Of a DNA stretch of 64,000 nt, positions 45,261 to 55,464 are shown piece after piece. A model generated the notes under the pieces. It ran no database searches. It had not been told where the DNA came from and worked only from the letters and a program-made list of their open reading frames with translations. Position numbers and translations under genes: made by a program. The stretch covers positions 1 to 64,000 of the forward strand of contig JAURIU010000002.1 in assembly GCA_030832605.1 (NCBI GenBank), read 5' to 3'. Numbering within the stretch: position 1 is the first letter of the stretch; the number at the start of each line of letters is the position of its first letter. Source of the DNA: Rhodoluna sp. (GTDB lineage Bacteria; Actinomycetota; Actinomycetes; Actinomycetales; Microbacteriaceae).

Positions 45261-46528
45261 CCGAGTTTCTAGACGGCTCATACGGGGCAGCCGACCAAGA
45301 GCGTTTTGTTGCAGAGAACAGATCTGGTTTCGAGCGTCGCACCGAATTCGCGCGCGACCGGGCTCGTGTTCTGCACAGTTCTGCATTGCGTCGTTTGGGC
45401 GCGAAAACCCAGGTGCTCGAGCCGGCCGGGGGAGATTTCGCCAGAACTCGCCTGACCCACTCGCTAGAAGTAGCTCAGGTTGGGCGTGAAATGGCTTCAG
45501 AACTTGGCGTAAGCCCAGATGTCGTTGACATGGCTTGCTTGGCTCACGACCTCGGTCACCCGCCATTTGGCCACAATGGTGAACGCGCTCTGACTGAGTG
45601 GGCCAGCGACATCGGCGGATTCGAAGGCAATGCCCAAACCCTTCGTTTGCTTACCAGGCTTGAGCCAAAGGTTTTCTCAGATAACGGGCTTCCGGCAGGC
45701 CTGAATCTGACCAGAGCCGCACTTGACGCAACCTGCAAATACCCATGGCCTGCCGAGCGTGCTGTGATCGATAGCGGTGCCGACCGTTCATCCAAGTTCG
45801 GTGTTTATCAAGACGACATGCAGGTCTTCGAGTGGATGCGCGCCGGCGCCCCAGAGGGCAAGAAGTGCATCGAAGCGCAGATTATGGATTTCGCTGATGA
45901 CGTCGCCTACTCGGTGCACGATTTTGAAGACGCCATCGTCTCTGGCTTCATCAAGCTTGAAGAAGTCGCCTCACCAAGCCAGCGCGACTACCTGCTTTCG
46001 CAAATCAAAGCTTGGGCCGGCGATCAGTTGTCGTCCGAGCAACTCGACCAAGCACTAGCTCGATTGCAGGCATCGCAGTATTGGCCGAGCGAGTTCGACG
46101 GTTCAACGCGCGCGCTGGCTAGCCTCAAGAATCTAACCAGTGCCATGATCGGCGCGTTCGTTGGTCGGGTTACCGATGCAACCATGGCAAACGCCAGCAG
46201 CGTCACACTAACGCGTTACCGAGCCAACGTCGTCGAGACCCCAGAAGTTTTGGCTGAAATTTCTGTTTTGAAGGGCCTAGTTTCGGTTTTCTTGATGTCT
46301 CACGAATCACGTCGTCCGTTCTACGAGTGGCAGCGCGCGATTTTGAAAGAGCTTGCCGACGCGCTGTTGAACCGTGAAGGTGTTGGCCTAGACCAGGTTT
46401 GTCAATCGGCGTGGATGCTCGCGCAAACCGACATCGAAAGAAAGCGCGTCATCGTTGACCAGGTTGCGTTGCTGACCGACCAGAGCGCTCTAGCCATGCA
46501 CGACAAACTTGTCACCCGCGGACTCTAG
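45257..46528 (+). CDS. dgt: deoxyguanosinetriphosphate triphosphohydrolase
   Basis: HD motifs RTRLTHSLEVAQVGR and ACLAHDLGHPPFGHNGE. Confidence 0.95.
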   Translation: MTEFLDGSYGAADQERFVAENRSGFERRTEFARDRARVLHSSALRRLGAKTQVLEPAGGDFARTRLTHSLEVAQVGREMASELGVSPDVVDMACLAHDLGHPPFGHNGERALTEWASDIGGFEGNAQTLRLLTRLEPKVFSDNGLPAGLNLTRAALDATCKYPWPAERAVIDSGADRSSKFGVYQDDMQVFEWMRAGAPEGKKCIEAQIMDFADDVAYSVHDFEDAIVSGFIKLEEVASPSQRDYLLSQIKAWAGDQLSSEQLDQALARLQASQYWPSEFDGSTRALASLKNLTSAMIGAFVGRVTDATMANASSVTLTRYRANVVETPEVLAEISVLKGLVSVFLMSHESRRPFYEWQRAILKELADALLNREGVGLDQVCQSAWMLAQTDIERKRVIVDQVALLTDQSALAMHDKLVTRGL

Positions 46529-46531
46529 GAT

Positions 46532-48406
46532 TTGACTATGGCTGGCAAAATTTCGCAGAAAGACATCGAAGAGGTTCGCGCTAGAACCAATATGGTCGAT
46601 GTCGTTGGCGAATATGTTCAGCTCAAGTCGGCCGGGTCTGGCGAATTCAAGGGGCGTTGCCCGTTTCATGACGAAAAGTCTCCGTCGTTTACCGTTTCTG
46701 CAACCAAGGGCTTTTACCACTGCTTCGGTTGCAAGGTGGGTGGCAACCTTTTCGATTTCGTTGCCGCCATCGAATCCATCGGGTTTCCAGAGGTTGTCGA
46801 GCGACTAGCCTCAAGACTCGGCATGACGCTGACCTACGAAACCGGGGGCGCTGGCAATGCCGAACACAACGCCCGGGCCCGGGTGCTCGAGGCCAACAAG
46901 GCCGCAGCCGACTTCTACCGAGCTCAGTTTTCAACCCCAGATGCAGCACCTGGCCGTGAATTATTGGCGAGCCGAGGGTTCGACGACGCTGCCTGTGAAC
47001 CTTTTGGCATTGGCTGGGCACCCAAGGGCTGGTCAGCTCTCACCAACCATCTAAAAACACTCGGATTCACCGACGACGAACAGGTCTTGGCAGGTCTTGC
47101 CACCAAGGGTGACCGTGGGCTATTCGACAAGTTTCGCGGTCGAGTAATCTGGCCAATTCGCGACGCTACGAACGCAGTGGTTGGCTTCGGAGCACGAAAA
47201 ATTTTTGAAGATGACAACGGCCCTAAGTACCTGAACACCTCTGAGACGCCGGTCTATCACAAGTCGCGAGTGCTCTACGGAATCGATCTTGCCAAGCGTG
47301 AAATTTCAAAGCAGCAGCAGGTTGTTGTGGTCGAGGGCTACACCGACGTAATGGCGTGCCACCTGGCCGGCGTAACCACCGCGGTCGCAACCTGCGGCAC
47401 CGCGTTTGGTGACGAGCACATTCGGCAGTTGAACCGCATTTTGTCAGACGACCCGGCAAACCCGGCAGCCGTGATTTTCAACTTTGACCCAGATGAGGCG
47501 GGCCAGAAGGCTGCGATGCGAGCATTCAACGACGCATCCAAGTTCAATGCTCAAACCTTTATGGCAATCGGCCCTGACGGGTTAGACCCTTCAGATCTCA
47601 GAACCCAGCGCGGCGACGCCGCAGTGGTTGAAATGATCGCAAACAAGAAGCCACTTCTCGAGTTCGCCATTGGTCGAAGCATGTCAAAATTCGACCTTGC
47701 ATCTCGCGAGGGGCAGGTGGGAGCAGCGAGAGCAGCTGCGGTGTTGCTGGCGCAGATTCAAGATTCGGTGATGCGTTCGGTTTATGAAAAGTTTGTCGCC
47801 GACTCTACGTCGCTCGACCGTTCAGACATCGCGGCCCTGGTTGCCGACGCCTCAAAGACACAACGCAAGACGGCGGTTGCAGCGCTTCGAACCTCCGACC
47901 CAACCGAGCCAGTTGGAGCGGATACAGAACAAGATGTTGAGCTAAATCTCAACGACCCGGTAACCAACGCCGAGCGCTGGCTGCTAATCGCGCTGACCCA
48001 AGTGCCGCAGGCCTGTGACATGGTCAGCTTCGCTCGCATCGGAAAAACTCACTTCTCTTCACCCTGGTACAAAGACATCGCACGTGCGGTTTACCAAGTC
48101 AGATCATCCGTGGGTGATCAAGATCTAATGCAAAACGTTCTCGAACGCCTTGAGCCGAAGTTGCACGCGGCATTCCGCGATGTGGCCATGGCGCAAATTC
48201 CGGCTTCTGACGAAGAAGGGCGTGAAAAGTTTGCAGTTGGTGTGCTGAACCGTGCGCTCGAAAAAACCATCGAGTACGAAAAGAACACACTCAGACAAGA
48301 TCGCCGTCAGGCCGATGCCTTGGGAGAAACCGAGAAGATCGACGAAATTGATCGTCAGATCGCGGCGCTTGATGCCGAGGGTCACTCACTTCGAAAGTCG
48401 CGATGA
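46532..48406 (+). CDS. dnaG: DNA primase
   Basis: Zinc finger CPFHDEKSPSFTVSATKGFYHCFGC; Toprim VVVEGYTDVMACH. Confidence 0.98.
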   Translation: MTMAGKISQKDIEEVRARTNMVDVVGEYVQLKSAGSGEFKGRCPFHDEKSPSFTVSATKGFYHCFGCKVGGNLFDFVAAIESIGFPEVVERLASRLGMTLTYETGGAGNAEHNARARVLEANKAAADFYRAQFSTPDAAPGRELLASRGFDDAACEPFGIGWAPKGWSALTNHLKTLGFTDDEQVLAGLATKGDRGLFDKFRGRVIWPIRDATNAVVGFGARKIFEDDNGPKYLNTSETPVYHKSRVLYGIDLAKREISKQQQVVVVEGYTDVMACHLAGVTTAVATCGTAFGDEHIRQLNRILSDDPANPAAVIFNFDPDEAGQKAAMRAFNDASKFNAQTFMAIGPDGLDPSDLRTQRGDAAVVEMIANKKPLLEFAIGRSMSKFDLASREGQVGAARAAAVLLAQIQDSVMRSVYEKFVADSTSLDRSDIAALVADASKTQRKTAVAALRTSDPTEPVGADTEQDVELNLNDPVTNAERWLLIALTQVPQACDMVSFARIGKTHFSSPWYKDIARAVYQVRSSVGDQDLMQNVLERLEPKLHAAFRDVAMAQIPASDEEGREKFAVGVLNRALEKTIEYEKNTLRQDRRQADALGETEKIDEIDRQIAALDAEGHSLRKSR

Positions 48407-49311
48407 CCTCGATTGCATTAGAGCCAACTCAACCTGCGCAGTTCGTTTCGGCAATCGAATCGGGCGGCGGCAAAGTTGCAGCGCTTTCGCCAGAGGTCAA
48501 AGGCTTGGTCTGGACCGACTATCACCGCCCCGACCTACTTCGTCAGGTGCTAGGTGAAAACCCACAACTCACCTGGGTGCAGTTGCCATTCGCCGGCGTC
48601 GACGTCTTTGTTGACATCTTGGATGCTCCGCCAACCTTCACCTGCGCCAAGGGGTCATACAGTCAGCCGGTCGCAGAACACGCACTTGCCCTAATGCTCG
48701 CCTTAGGTCGCACCATTCCAGAGCGTGTGCGCGCTACCAGTTGGGGCGATAAGTTCGCGGTCAGCCTGTATGAGTCCAAAGTGCTCATCGTCGGAGGGGG
48801 AGGCATCACTGCCGAGCTGCTCCGTTTGCTCGAGCCCTTTTTGTGCCCGGTCACCGTGGTGCGAAACTCGGGTGCACCAATGCCGGGTGCAACGTTGACT
48901 ATCGGCCTAGACGAACTAGACGAACACTTGCCCGATGCCGACTTCGTAGTCGTGGCCGCGGCCCTCACACCGCAGACCGAAGGACTTTTCGATTCAAAAC
49001 GGTTCTCGAAGATGAAGTCAACCGCTTATCTGATCAATGTAGCCAGGGGTAAGCACGTTGTGACCGGAGATCTCATCAATGCTCTCAACTCTGGTCAAAT
49101 TTCCGCCGCCGCACTAGACGTTACCGATCCCGAACCGCTTCCTGACGGGCATCCGCTCTGGTATCTGAGTAACTGCCTGATTACCCCGCACACCGCCGAC
49201 ACTCCGGCTCAAGTGACTCGAATGCTGGCTGAGCGAATTTTGGTAAATGTGAAAGCGTTCTGCACAGGTGGCGTAATGGTCGGCTTGGTCGACAAAAAAC
49301 TAGGCTACTGA
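48403..49311 (+). CDS. D-isomer specific 2-hydroxyacid dehydrogenase
   Basis: VLIVGGGGITAELL; INVARGKHV; ALDVTDPEPLPDGHPLW. Confidence 0.92.
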   Translation: MTSIALEPTQPAQFVSAIESGGGKVAALSPEVKGLVWTDYHRPDLLRQVLGENPQLTWVQLPFAGVDVFVDILDAPPTFTCAKGSYSQPVAEHALALMLALGRTIPERVRATSWGDKFAVSLYESKVLIVGGGGITAELLRLLEPFLCPVTVVRNSGAPMPGATLTIGLDELDEHLPDADFVVVAAALTPQTEGLFDSKRFSKMKSTAYLINVARGKHVVTGDLINALNSGQISAAALDVTDPEPLPDGHPLWYLSNCLITPHTADTPAQVTRMLAERILVNVKAFCTGGVMVGLVDKKLGY

Positions 49312-49395
49312 GCCTTCTCGTTCATCCGTGCCTCGAATATCGACCCGAAGTTTCCTGCGGTACATTTCTTTGGTATTGTTAGACGCGTTGTTCAT

Positions 49396-49471
49396 TCCTC
49401 GGTAGCTCAATTGGCAGAGCAATCGGCTGTTAACCGATAGGTTCTTGGTTCGAGTCCAAGCCGGGGAGCCA
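49396..49471 (+). tRNA. tRNA-Asn(GTT), CCA encoded
   Basis: TCCTCGG/CCGGGGA acceptor, CGGCTGTTAACCG anticodon arm, GGTTCGAGTCC T-arm, GCCA end. Confidence 0.95.
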
Positions 49472-49512
49472 GTTCTTTTCTAAACACCGCCAGCGGTTTT
49501 TCAGGAGGCCAC

Positions 49513-50775
49513 GTGATTAAGTGGTTTCTGCAGCGAGAATGGCTCTCGGTTTCAGTAGTCGGCACAGCCGCAATCATTGTTTTCGTATCAATCGACTTTC
49601 TCTTTCAAGGCCCCTTAGCAATCGGTCCGGCCGCTCTAATCGCCTCCAGCCTCTTTTTCAGCAGACGTTGGCCCTATGTCGGCACGGCATTGGTCGCAGC
49701 AGGCACAATCTGGCAGCTAAACAGCGTGGCTGCTCCTCTCGTGTCTGGTGCTGCGAGTGCGCTTTCTCTTCTACTGGTCGCGGCCTTTGCAAGCTCTTTC
49801 TGGCGTCAGGTTGCCGTAATCGTCACCAACATCCTCGGAATTCTGGTGGTTTGGCAGTCAACCTTTGGCGCTAGCCCCGTGCTGCGTGAGTTTGGCATCT
49901 CGCTGACCGGCGAGAACGCGACATGGCTTACCTTTTTGCTTGGCTCGACTGCCGTTGTGTCGGTGAACAGCCTCAGCTGGATTCTCGGTCGCTTTCTCAT
50001 CACGAGAGACACATACGTTGGTACGCCGCTAGACCGCGCCGTCATCACTCACACCCAGGCCAAACTTTCGCTCGACGTAGCCACCGCCAAGGAGCGGCTA
50101 TCGATAGTCAGCGATTTGACCGACCTACTCATTCAGCGAATCTCAGCGGTGGTTAGCTTGGCAGAGGGTGCAAAGTTTGCCTCAAAGCGAGACCCAGAGT
50201 CGGCAATTCGCTCGCTTGATCGTATCGAATCATCGGCGCAATCAGCTCAGAGCGAGCTACGCAAACTCTACGACCTGCTACAAAAAGGCGCAGATCTTTC
50301 GGCCGCGCCGCCGAACATTGAAGACCTTGGACTACTCATGGTCCTAATGCGCGAATTGGGCTACAACGCCAAGATAAGCGTCGACGGAGAGCCCTTTGCC
50401 ATAAATGAGGGTGCTCAGCTATGCGTTTACCGAATCGTGTTTGAGGCGCTCGAAAATGTAAAGAAAAATTCGGTAATCGGTGCAGATGTCACAGTTGACT
50501 TCTACTGGACCGCCGAAGGGCTTCAGGTTCTGGTTAAGGACAATGGCATTGAGGCTGCCCGCCGAACCAAAACCTCAACGGTAGAAGATTTGGCGAGCTA
50601 CACGGTCGAAGACGACGTGGATGCACTGGTCAAGCCAATCACCGGTGCGACGTTGAACGCGATCAAGGAACGCGCATCTCTCTATGAGGGCAACATCGAA
50701 GTAACCAAGGTGCCAGGTGTCGGTTTCACTCTGAGCGCGATGTTCCCACACTTGAAAGCCGTCGCTGGTGAATAA
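49513..50775 (+). CDS. membrane sensor histidine-kinase-like protein with degenerate DHp/ATPase motifs
   Basis: Several N-terminal TM helices; HisKA_3-like segment KERLSIVSDLTDLLIQRISAVV; HATPase-like YRIVFEALENV and VKDNG. Confidence 0.75.
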   Translation: MIKWFLQREWLSVSVVGTAAIIVFVSIDFLFQGPLAIGPAALIASSLFFSRRWPYVGTALVAAGTIWQLNSVAAPLVSGAASALSLLLVAAFASSFWRQVAVIVTNILGILVVWQSTFGASPVLREFGISLTGENATWLTFLLGSTAVVSVNSLSWILGRFLITRDTYVGTPLDRAVITHTQAKLSLDVATAKERLSIVSDLTDLLIQRISAVVSLAEGAKFASKRDPESAIRSLDRIESSAQSAQSELRKLYDLLQKGADLSAAPPNIEDLGLLMVLMRELGYNAKISVDGEPFAINEGAQLCVYRIVFEALENVKKNSVIGADVTVDFYWTAEGLQVLVKDNGIEAARRTKTSTVEDLASYTVEDDVDALVKPITGATLNAIKERASLYEGNIEVTKVPGVGFTLSAMFPHLKAVAGE

Positions 50776-51445
50776 CACCATCCGCGTAGGCGTTGTCAAC
50801 GCCGACGCAGACATCACCGCTGGTCGAAAGCTGGTTCTAGAGTCGACCGGCCGCATAACCCTCGTTCTCGACGAACAAAAACCCGAAGACCTACTCGATA
50901 AATTCGAAAACTATTTGATCGACGTTCTCTTGGTAGATCAGCGTTTGCGCGGAATGTCTGGAGTTGAACTTTGCGAAAGATTGACCAAGATCAAAATCGA
51001 GCAAGGAGTCGAGACTCGCCTTTTGGTGACCGCCGCGTTCGGGTCTCCGAGGCTGACCTTTGACGCACTTGTAGCCGGAGCGAATGCCGTTGTGACCCAA
51101 GACCAAGGACCTAAGGCGCTAATCGAGACTCTTGTCTCGTTGAATTCTCGCAAGCAACAGCAGAACTTTGAAGAGTTGAAAAAACTCGTGTCTAATTTAG
51201 ACATCGACGCGAAAGAAGACCCTGTGGTTCAAGTGCTGCTCGAGTCATTCGATGAATTCGAAAAGAAACTCTTTGCAGAGATCGTTTCGGGCAATTCGAT
51301 CGCCTCGGTCTCGGCAGCAAATGAAGTCGCCGGCTACCGAATCAGAAAAATCATGCAGCGCGCGATGGATCAACTCAAGTTAGCCACTCTGGAGCAACTT
51401 CAGTTGAGGTTGATTCAATCGGGAGAAGACCTTGGCAAAAACTAA
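50768..51445 (+). CDS. response-regulator-like protein (atypical receiver)
   Basis: IRVGVVNADADITAGRKLVL, phospho-acceptor-like LLVDQRLRGMSGVEL, LLVTAAFG; degenerate C-terminal HTH. GTG start overlaps kinase stop. Confidence 0.8.
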   Translation: MNNTIRVGVVNADADITAGRKLVLESTGRITLVLDEQKPEDLLDKFENYLIDVLLVDQRLRGMSGVELCERLTKIKIEQGVETRLLVTAAFGSPRLTFDALVAGANAVVTQDQGPKALIETLVSLNSRKQQQNFEELKKLVSNLDIDAKEDPVVQVLLESFDEFEKKLFAEIVSGNSIASVSAANEVAGYRIRKIMQRAMDQLKLATLEQLQLRLIQSGEDLGKN

Positions 51446-52118
51446 CTCTCTGTTGGTGACATCAGTCTCGGTCGGTCTAGCCACGGGTCTTTATGGCATC
51501 TCTTTCGGCGCGCTGTCGGTTGCGGCGGGCTTGGATGTCTGGCAAACCTGTGTTCTGAGTCTCTTGATGTTCAGCGGCGGCTCCCAGTTCGCCTTCGTTG
51601 GAGTCATAGCCGGTGGCGGCGTGGCGGCAATACCAGCGGCCATAGCCAGCGCTTGGATGATGGGTGTTCGCAACGGTTTTTACGCTGTGGCAATGGCACC
51701 AATTTTGCAGTTGCGAAAGCTGCAACGCGTCGCAGGCGCACAACTCACCATTGATGAATCAACGGGTGTGGCGCTAAGCCAAGCCGACACGGCTAAACAG
51801 AAGTTTGGCTTTTGGGCAACCGGAATCTCGGTTTTTGTCTTCTGGAATCTGCTGACCCTGCTTGGCGCTTTGCTGGGCGAACTGATGTCAGACCCTGCGG
51901 TCTGGGGGCTCGATGCCGCTGCTGCAGCCGCGTTCGTCGCGCTCGTCTGGCCTCGGTTGACTGATTCACCGATTCGGGTGGTGGCGATCTTGGCCTTCGC
52001 CGTAGCTATCTTGAGTAGCCCTTATGTGCCGCAAGGCATTCCAGTGCTATTGGCCGGCTTGGTTGCTGTGGCTGTTTGGGCGGCCGTTGGTTTGCGAAAT
52101 CCGGAGAGTGAATGCTAA
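51432..52118 (+). CDS. azlC: AzlC family branched-chain amino acid transporter subunit
   Basis: GLYGISFGALSVAAGLDVWQTCVLSLLMFSGGSQFAFVG; TTG start overlapping upstream gene. Confidence 0.95.
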   Translation: MAKTNSLLVTSVSVGLATGLYGISFGALSVAAGLDVWQTCVLSLLMFSGGSQFAFVGVIAGGGVAAIPAAIASAWMMGVRNGFYAVAMAPILQLRKLQRVAGAQLTIDESTGVALSQADTAKQKFGFWATGISVFVFWNLLTLLGALLGELMSDPAVWGLDAAAAAAFVALVWPRLTDSPIRVVAILAFAVAILSSPYVPQGIPVLLAGLVAVAVWAAVGLRNPESEC

Positions 52119-52423
52119 TGGAGCTCTGGATTGCGGTAGTTGTTGCCTCGCTGTCCGTCTACTCATGGAAAATACTCGGATCAACCCTGCCCGAGCGTGT
52201 TCTGAATCATCCGAAAGTTAGCCGGCTAGCAACGTTTTTGACAGTGGCACTAATGGCCGGTCTGGTTGGCGTTCAAGGGTTTGTCGATAATCGAGAAATC
52301 ACTCTGGATGCGCGGCTACCAGCGCTACTTATCGCTGTTGTTTTGGCAATCCTGCGCGTGCCGTTTATCTTGATTGTGATTGCCGCAGCTGCTACCGCCG
52401 CGGGAGTGCGCTTTTTCTTTTGA
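52112..52423 (+). CDS. azlD: AzlD family transporter subunit
   Basis: Small multi-TM protein following azlC; LDARLPALLIAVVLAILRVPFILIVIAAAATAAGVR. Confidence 0.92.
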   Translation: MLMELWIAVVVASLSVYSWKILGSTLPERVLNHPKVSRLATFLTVALMAGLVGVQGFVDNREITLDARLPALLIAVVLAILRVPFILIVIAAAATAAGVRFFF

Positions 52424-52424
52424 T

Positions 52425-52991
52425 CTAGTCTTCTAGGTGATCTTTACCGGGAAGCCAGGTGAGTCCATCCTCGCCCCATCCGTTTTCGTTGATGATTTCT
52501 TTGGCATCAGAGAAGTGTGGTTCGGCAAGCCTGTCAACATATAAAGTGCCGTCGAGGTGGTCGTATTCGTGTTGAAAGATGCGAGCAAACCATCCGGATG
52601 CTTCAATCGACACGGGGTTCTGCTGCAAGTCAACGCCGGTCAGTCTGGCCCAATCGGCGCGTTTGAGTGGAAACCTTTCGCCAGGTACCGAAAGACAGCC
52701 TTCAAGTTCGGTATCCCAATCCGCTTGACCCGACTCAATCTCTCCGATTTCAAGCGACGGGTTGATCACAACGCCGCGCCGAGGGTTGCCCTCGTCGTCG
52801 TCATAGTCATATACGAACACTCGCAGGCCGATACCCACCTGGGTCGCCGCCAAGCCAACACCAGGCGCTTTATCCATGGTGTCGAACATGTCTTCAACCA
52901 GCGTTTTCAATTCGTTGTCAAAAACAACAACCTCGCGGGCACGATTGTGAAGAACTGGATTTCCAGTGATACAGATTGGTCGTATAGCCAT
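52425..52991 (-). CDS. def: peptide deformylase
   Basis: GVGLAATQVGI; EGCLSVPG; QHEYDHLDG. Confidence 0.98.
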   Translation of the reverse strand: MAIRPICITGNPVLHNRAREVVVFDNELKTLVEDMFDTMDKAPGVGLAATQVGIGLRVFVYDYDDDEGNPRRGVVINPSLEIGEIESGQADWDTELEGCLSVPGERFPLKRADWARLTGVDLQQNPVSIEASGWFARIFQHEYDHLDGTLYVDRLAEPHFSDAKEIINENGWGEDGLTWLPGKDHLED

Positions 52992-53091
52992 TAGAGAAGT
53001 TTACCTATTTGGGGAAAGGCGCTTACCCCGGATTTGCTCCAGAAAAAGGTAGGCTTTGGCTGATGGGAAGGTTTATCAGGGTGGCAATCTC

Positions 53092-53970
53092 ATGCGTCTT
53101 TTAGCTATTTGTCTTTCGTTGGCCGCCGCCGTGGCGTTGGCGTTCGGGGCGCAATATCAGAACATGGCCGTCGCTGGGGGTCAGTCGAAGAACTCTGACG
53201 GCAAGCGAGTCGGTTTTCGAGCGCTAGCAAAGTTGATTAGCAACCCTCGCTGGCTCATCGGCATGGCTTTTCTGGCGACCGGGGCCGGGCTTCAAATAGC
53301 CGCCTTGTCGCTCGCCCCGCTAATCGTGGTTCAACCACTGGGCGCAATAGCGCTCGTGATCACGGCGCTGTTGAACTCGAGGTCGACCAAAACTGTCATC
53401 ACAAAAGCGACCTGGTTGGCAATCACACTTTGCACGGTTGGCATTGCAATCTTCGTGGCTGTCGCGGCAAATGTGGCTGGTGAGAAACCGAATCTAAACG
53501 ACGGCGACCTGGCTCAAATACTTTTGGTACTCGGTGTTGTTGTCGCTGTTTTCACTGTTGGCTTCTTCACCTTCGCCAAGCGTGCCAAAGCGATCACCTT
53601 CATTCTCGGGGCCGGTATTCTCTATGGCTTCGTGGCTTCGCTGATCAAGGCCGTCGTGCAGCGTATTTCGCAGCAAGATTTTTCACTTCTCACGCTTGTT
53701 TGCCTTGTGGTAATCGGGCTCGCTATCTTGCTGGGCGGCTGGTTCGTGCAAAACGCCTATGCCAGCGGCCCACCTGACCTTGTCATTGCTGGACTAACCG
53801 TTGTCGATCCTATGGTGGCCATCATGGTGGCCATCGTGATTTTGGGCGAGGCACAATCGGCGGATGCTCTGACTCTCGCCATTTTCATCGCCACCGCTCT
53901 CGTTGCCATCGTCGGCGTTTGGCTGCTGGCCAAGGTTCACCCAGAGCTCAGAGAGAAAGCGGCAGACTAA
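53092..53970 (+). CDS. DMT-family/NIPA-like integral membrane transporter
   Basis: About nine TM helices; ALSLAPLIVVQPLGAIALVITALLNS; start chosen at internal ATG 53092. Confidence 0.85.
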   Translation: MRLLAICLSLAAAVALAFGAQYQNMAVAGGQSKNSDGKRVGFRALAKLISNPRWLIGMAFLATGAGLQIAALSLAPLIVVQPLGAIALVITALLNSRSTKTVITKATWLAITLCTVGIAIFVAVAANVAGEKPNLNDGDLAQILLVLGVVVAVFTVGFFTFAKRAKAITFILGAGILYGFVASLIKAVVQRISQQDFSLLTLVCLVVIGLAILLGGWFVQNAYASGPPDLVIAGLTVVDPMVAIMVAIVILGEAQSADALTLAIFIATALVAIVGVWLLAKVHPELREKAAD

Positions 53971-53972
53971 GC

Positions 53973-55448
53973 ATGCCGAGCCGTTATCCAGCTCCGAAGC
54001 CGTTAGTCGTGGTGATTGGTTGCGACACCTTTCCTCCAGACATTAACGGTGCCGCGAGATTCGCAGAACGCCTGGCCGCCGGACTACAGGGCCGAAATCA
54101 CGAGGTGCACGTGATAGCACCTTCGACAAACAAACGTTATGGCGTCTACCGCGAGGTGCACGCTGGAGTTCCAATCGTGGTGCACCGCCTGAAGTCATAC
54201 CCCGTGCCTCAACATAAGTTTTTACGTTACATTTCACCATTTGGGCTTCGCAGTCGCTTGGTGAAACTAATTAAGAACATCGCGCCCGACGTGATTCACA
54301 TTCAATCTCACCTGATGGTCGGTCGATTCCTCACCAGTGTTGCGCGACAACTCGACATTCGTCTGGTTGCGACCAACCACACCATGCCCGAGAATTTGGT
54401 TCGCTACTCGTTGTTGGTACCCAAGCTTTTCGAGCGTTTGGCCATGCGCTTAGCCTGGGCAGACACCGGCAACATCGTGAGCCGCGCATCCGTGGTCACG
54501 ACGCCCACGCGAAAAGCAGCAGAGATACTGAACCGAGCCACAGGAATCGACGGTATTTACGCCATCTCATGCGGAATCGATTCGCGCCCATTCGCTTCGG
54601 CGACCCCTGTTTCGAACCGGAAACCGAGAGCATTGTTTCTAGGGCGACTCGATTATGAGAAACACGTCCACATTCTCATCGAGGCCTTCTCAAAGTTGCC
54701 CTCCAGCTCAGATGCAGTTCTAGAAATCGTGGGCGATGGCTCAGAACGAGAAAGCCTCGAATCCTGGGCGCAGGAGTGCGGCATAGCAAACCGAGTGGTT
54801 TTTTCTGGTTCGATTCCAGACAGTGAACTTGCGGCGGCTTATGCTCGCGCATCCGTGTTTGTCATGCCATCGATTGCAGAGCTTCAGTCGATTGCAACCA
54901 TGGAGGCCATGGCCAGCGGACGACCTGTGCTAGCCGCAAACGCAGCAGCATTGCCGCACCTAGTTCATGATGGCGAAAATGGGTTTCTATTCGCACCAGA
55001 CAACGTCGAGCAGCTGACCGATCTTCTTGACCGAGTCTTTGCTATGAACGACGCTGAGTTGCAGACTCTCGGTGATAAGTCGCTTCACCTCATACAGTCT
55101 CATGACATCAATCGCACGCTCGACGCTTTCGAAAAGATTTACCAAAACCAGATGGCCGATCTAAGTGACACAGTCGACAACGAACCCGATTATCAACTGG
55201 CGACCAGCTCAATAGCCATAGTCAAAAGCAGTGCAAGTTCGGCCAGAGCTGCCGCGGCCACGGCTCGTGGCAACTTGACGAATCTCAGGTCAGGTGTCGT
55301 TGAACGACTAAACGGGGTCAGAGGTGAAACGTTAGAAAGATTTGATGACCTAAGGTTCGAGGTCACCCGGCACACCTCAAAGGCAACACGCAAGATTACG
55401 AAATCTATTGCACGTGCGTTGGATAGATTCCGCAACAGAGACGAGTAG
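53973..55448 (+). CDS. GT4-family glycosyltransferase with basic helical C-terminal tail
   Basis: GCDTFPPDINGAARFAERLAAGLQGRNHEVHVIAP; FLGRLDYEKHVHILIEAF; MPSIAELQSIATMEAMASGRPVLAANAAALPHLV. Confidence 0.93.
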   Translation: MPSRYPAPKPLVVVIGCDTFPPDINGAARFAERLAAGLQGRNHEVHVIAPSTNKRYGVYREVHAGVPIVVHRLKSYPVPQHKFLRYISPFGLRSRLVKLIKNIAPDVIHIQSHLMVGRFLTSVARQLDIRLVATNHTMPENLVRYSLLVPKLFERLAMRLAWADTGNIVSRASVVTTPTRKAAEILNRATGIDGIYAISCGIDSRPFASATPVSNRKPRALFLGRLDYEKHVHILIEAFSKLPSSSDAVLEIVGDGSERESLESWAQECGIANRVVFSGSIPDSELAAAYARASVFVMPSIAELQSIATMEAMASGRPVLAANAAALPHLVHDGENGFLFAPDNVEQLTDLLDRVFAMNDAELQTLGDKSLHLIQSHDINRTLDAFEKIYQNQMADLSDTVDNEPDYQLATSSIAIVKSSASSARAAAATARGNLTNLRSGVVERLNGVRGETLERFDDLRFEVTRHTSKATRKITKSIARALDRFRNRDE

Positions 55449-55464
55449 TCTTTATCTGGTGACG

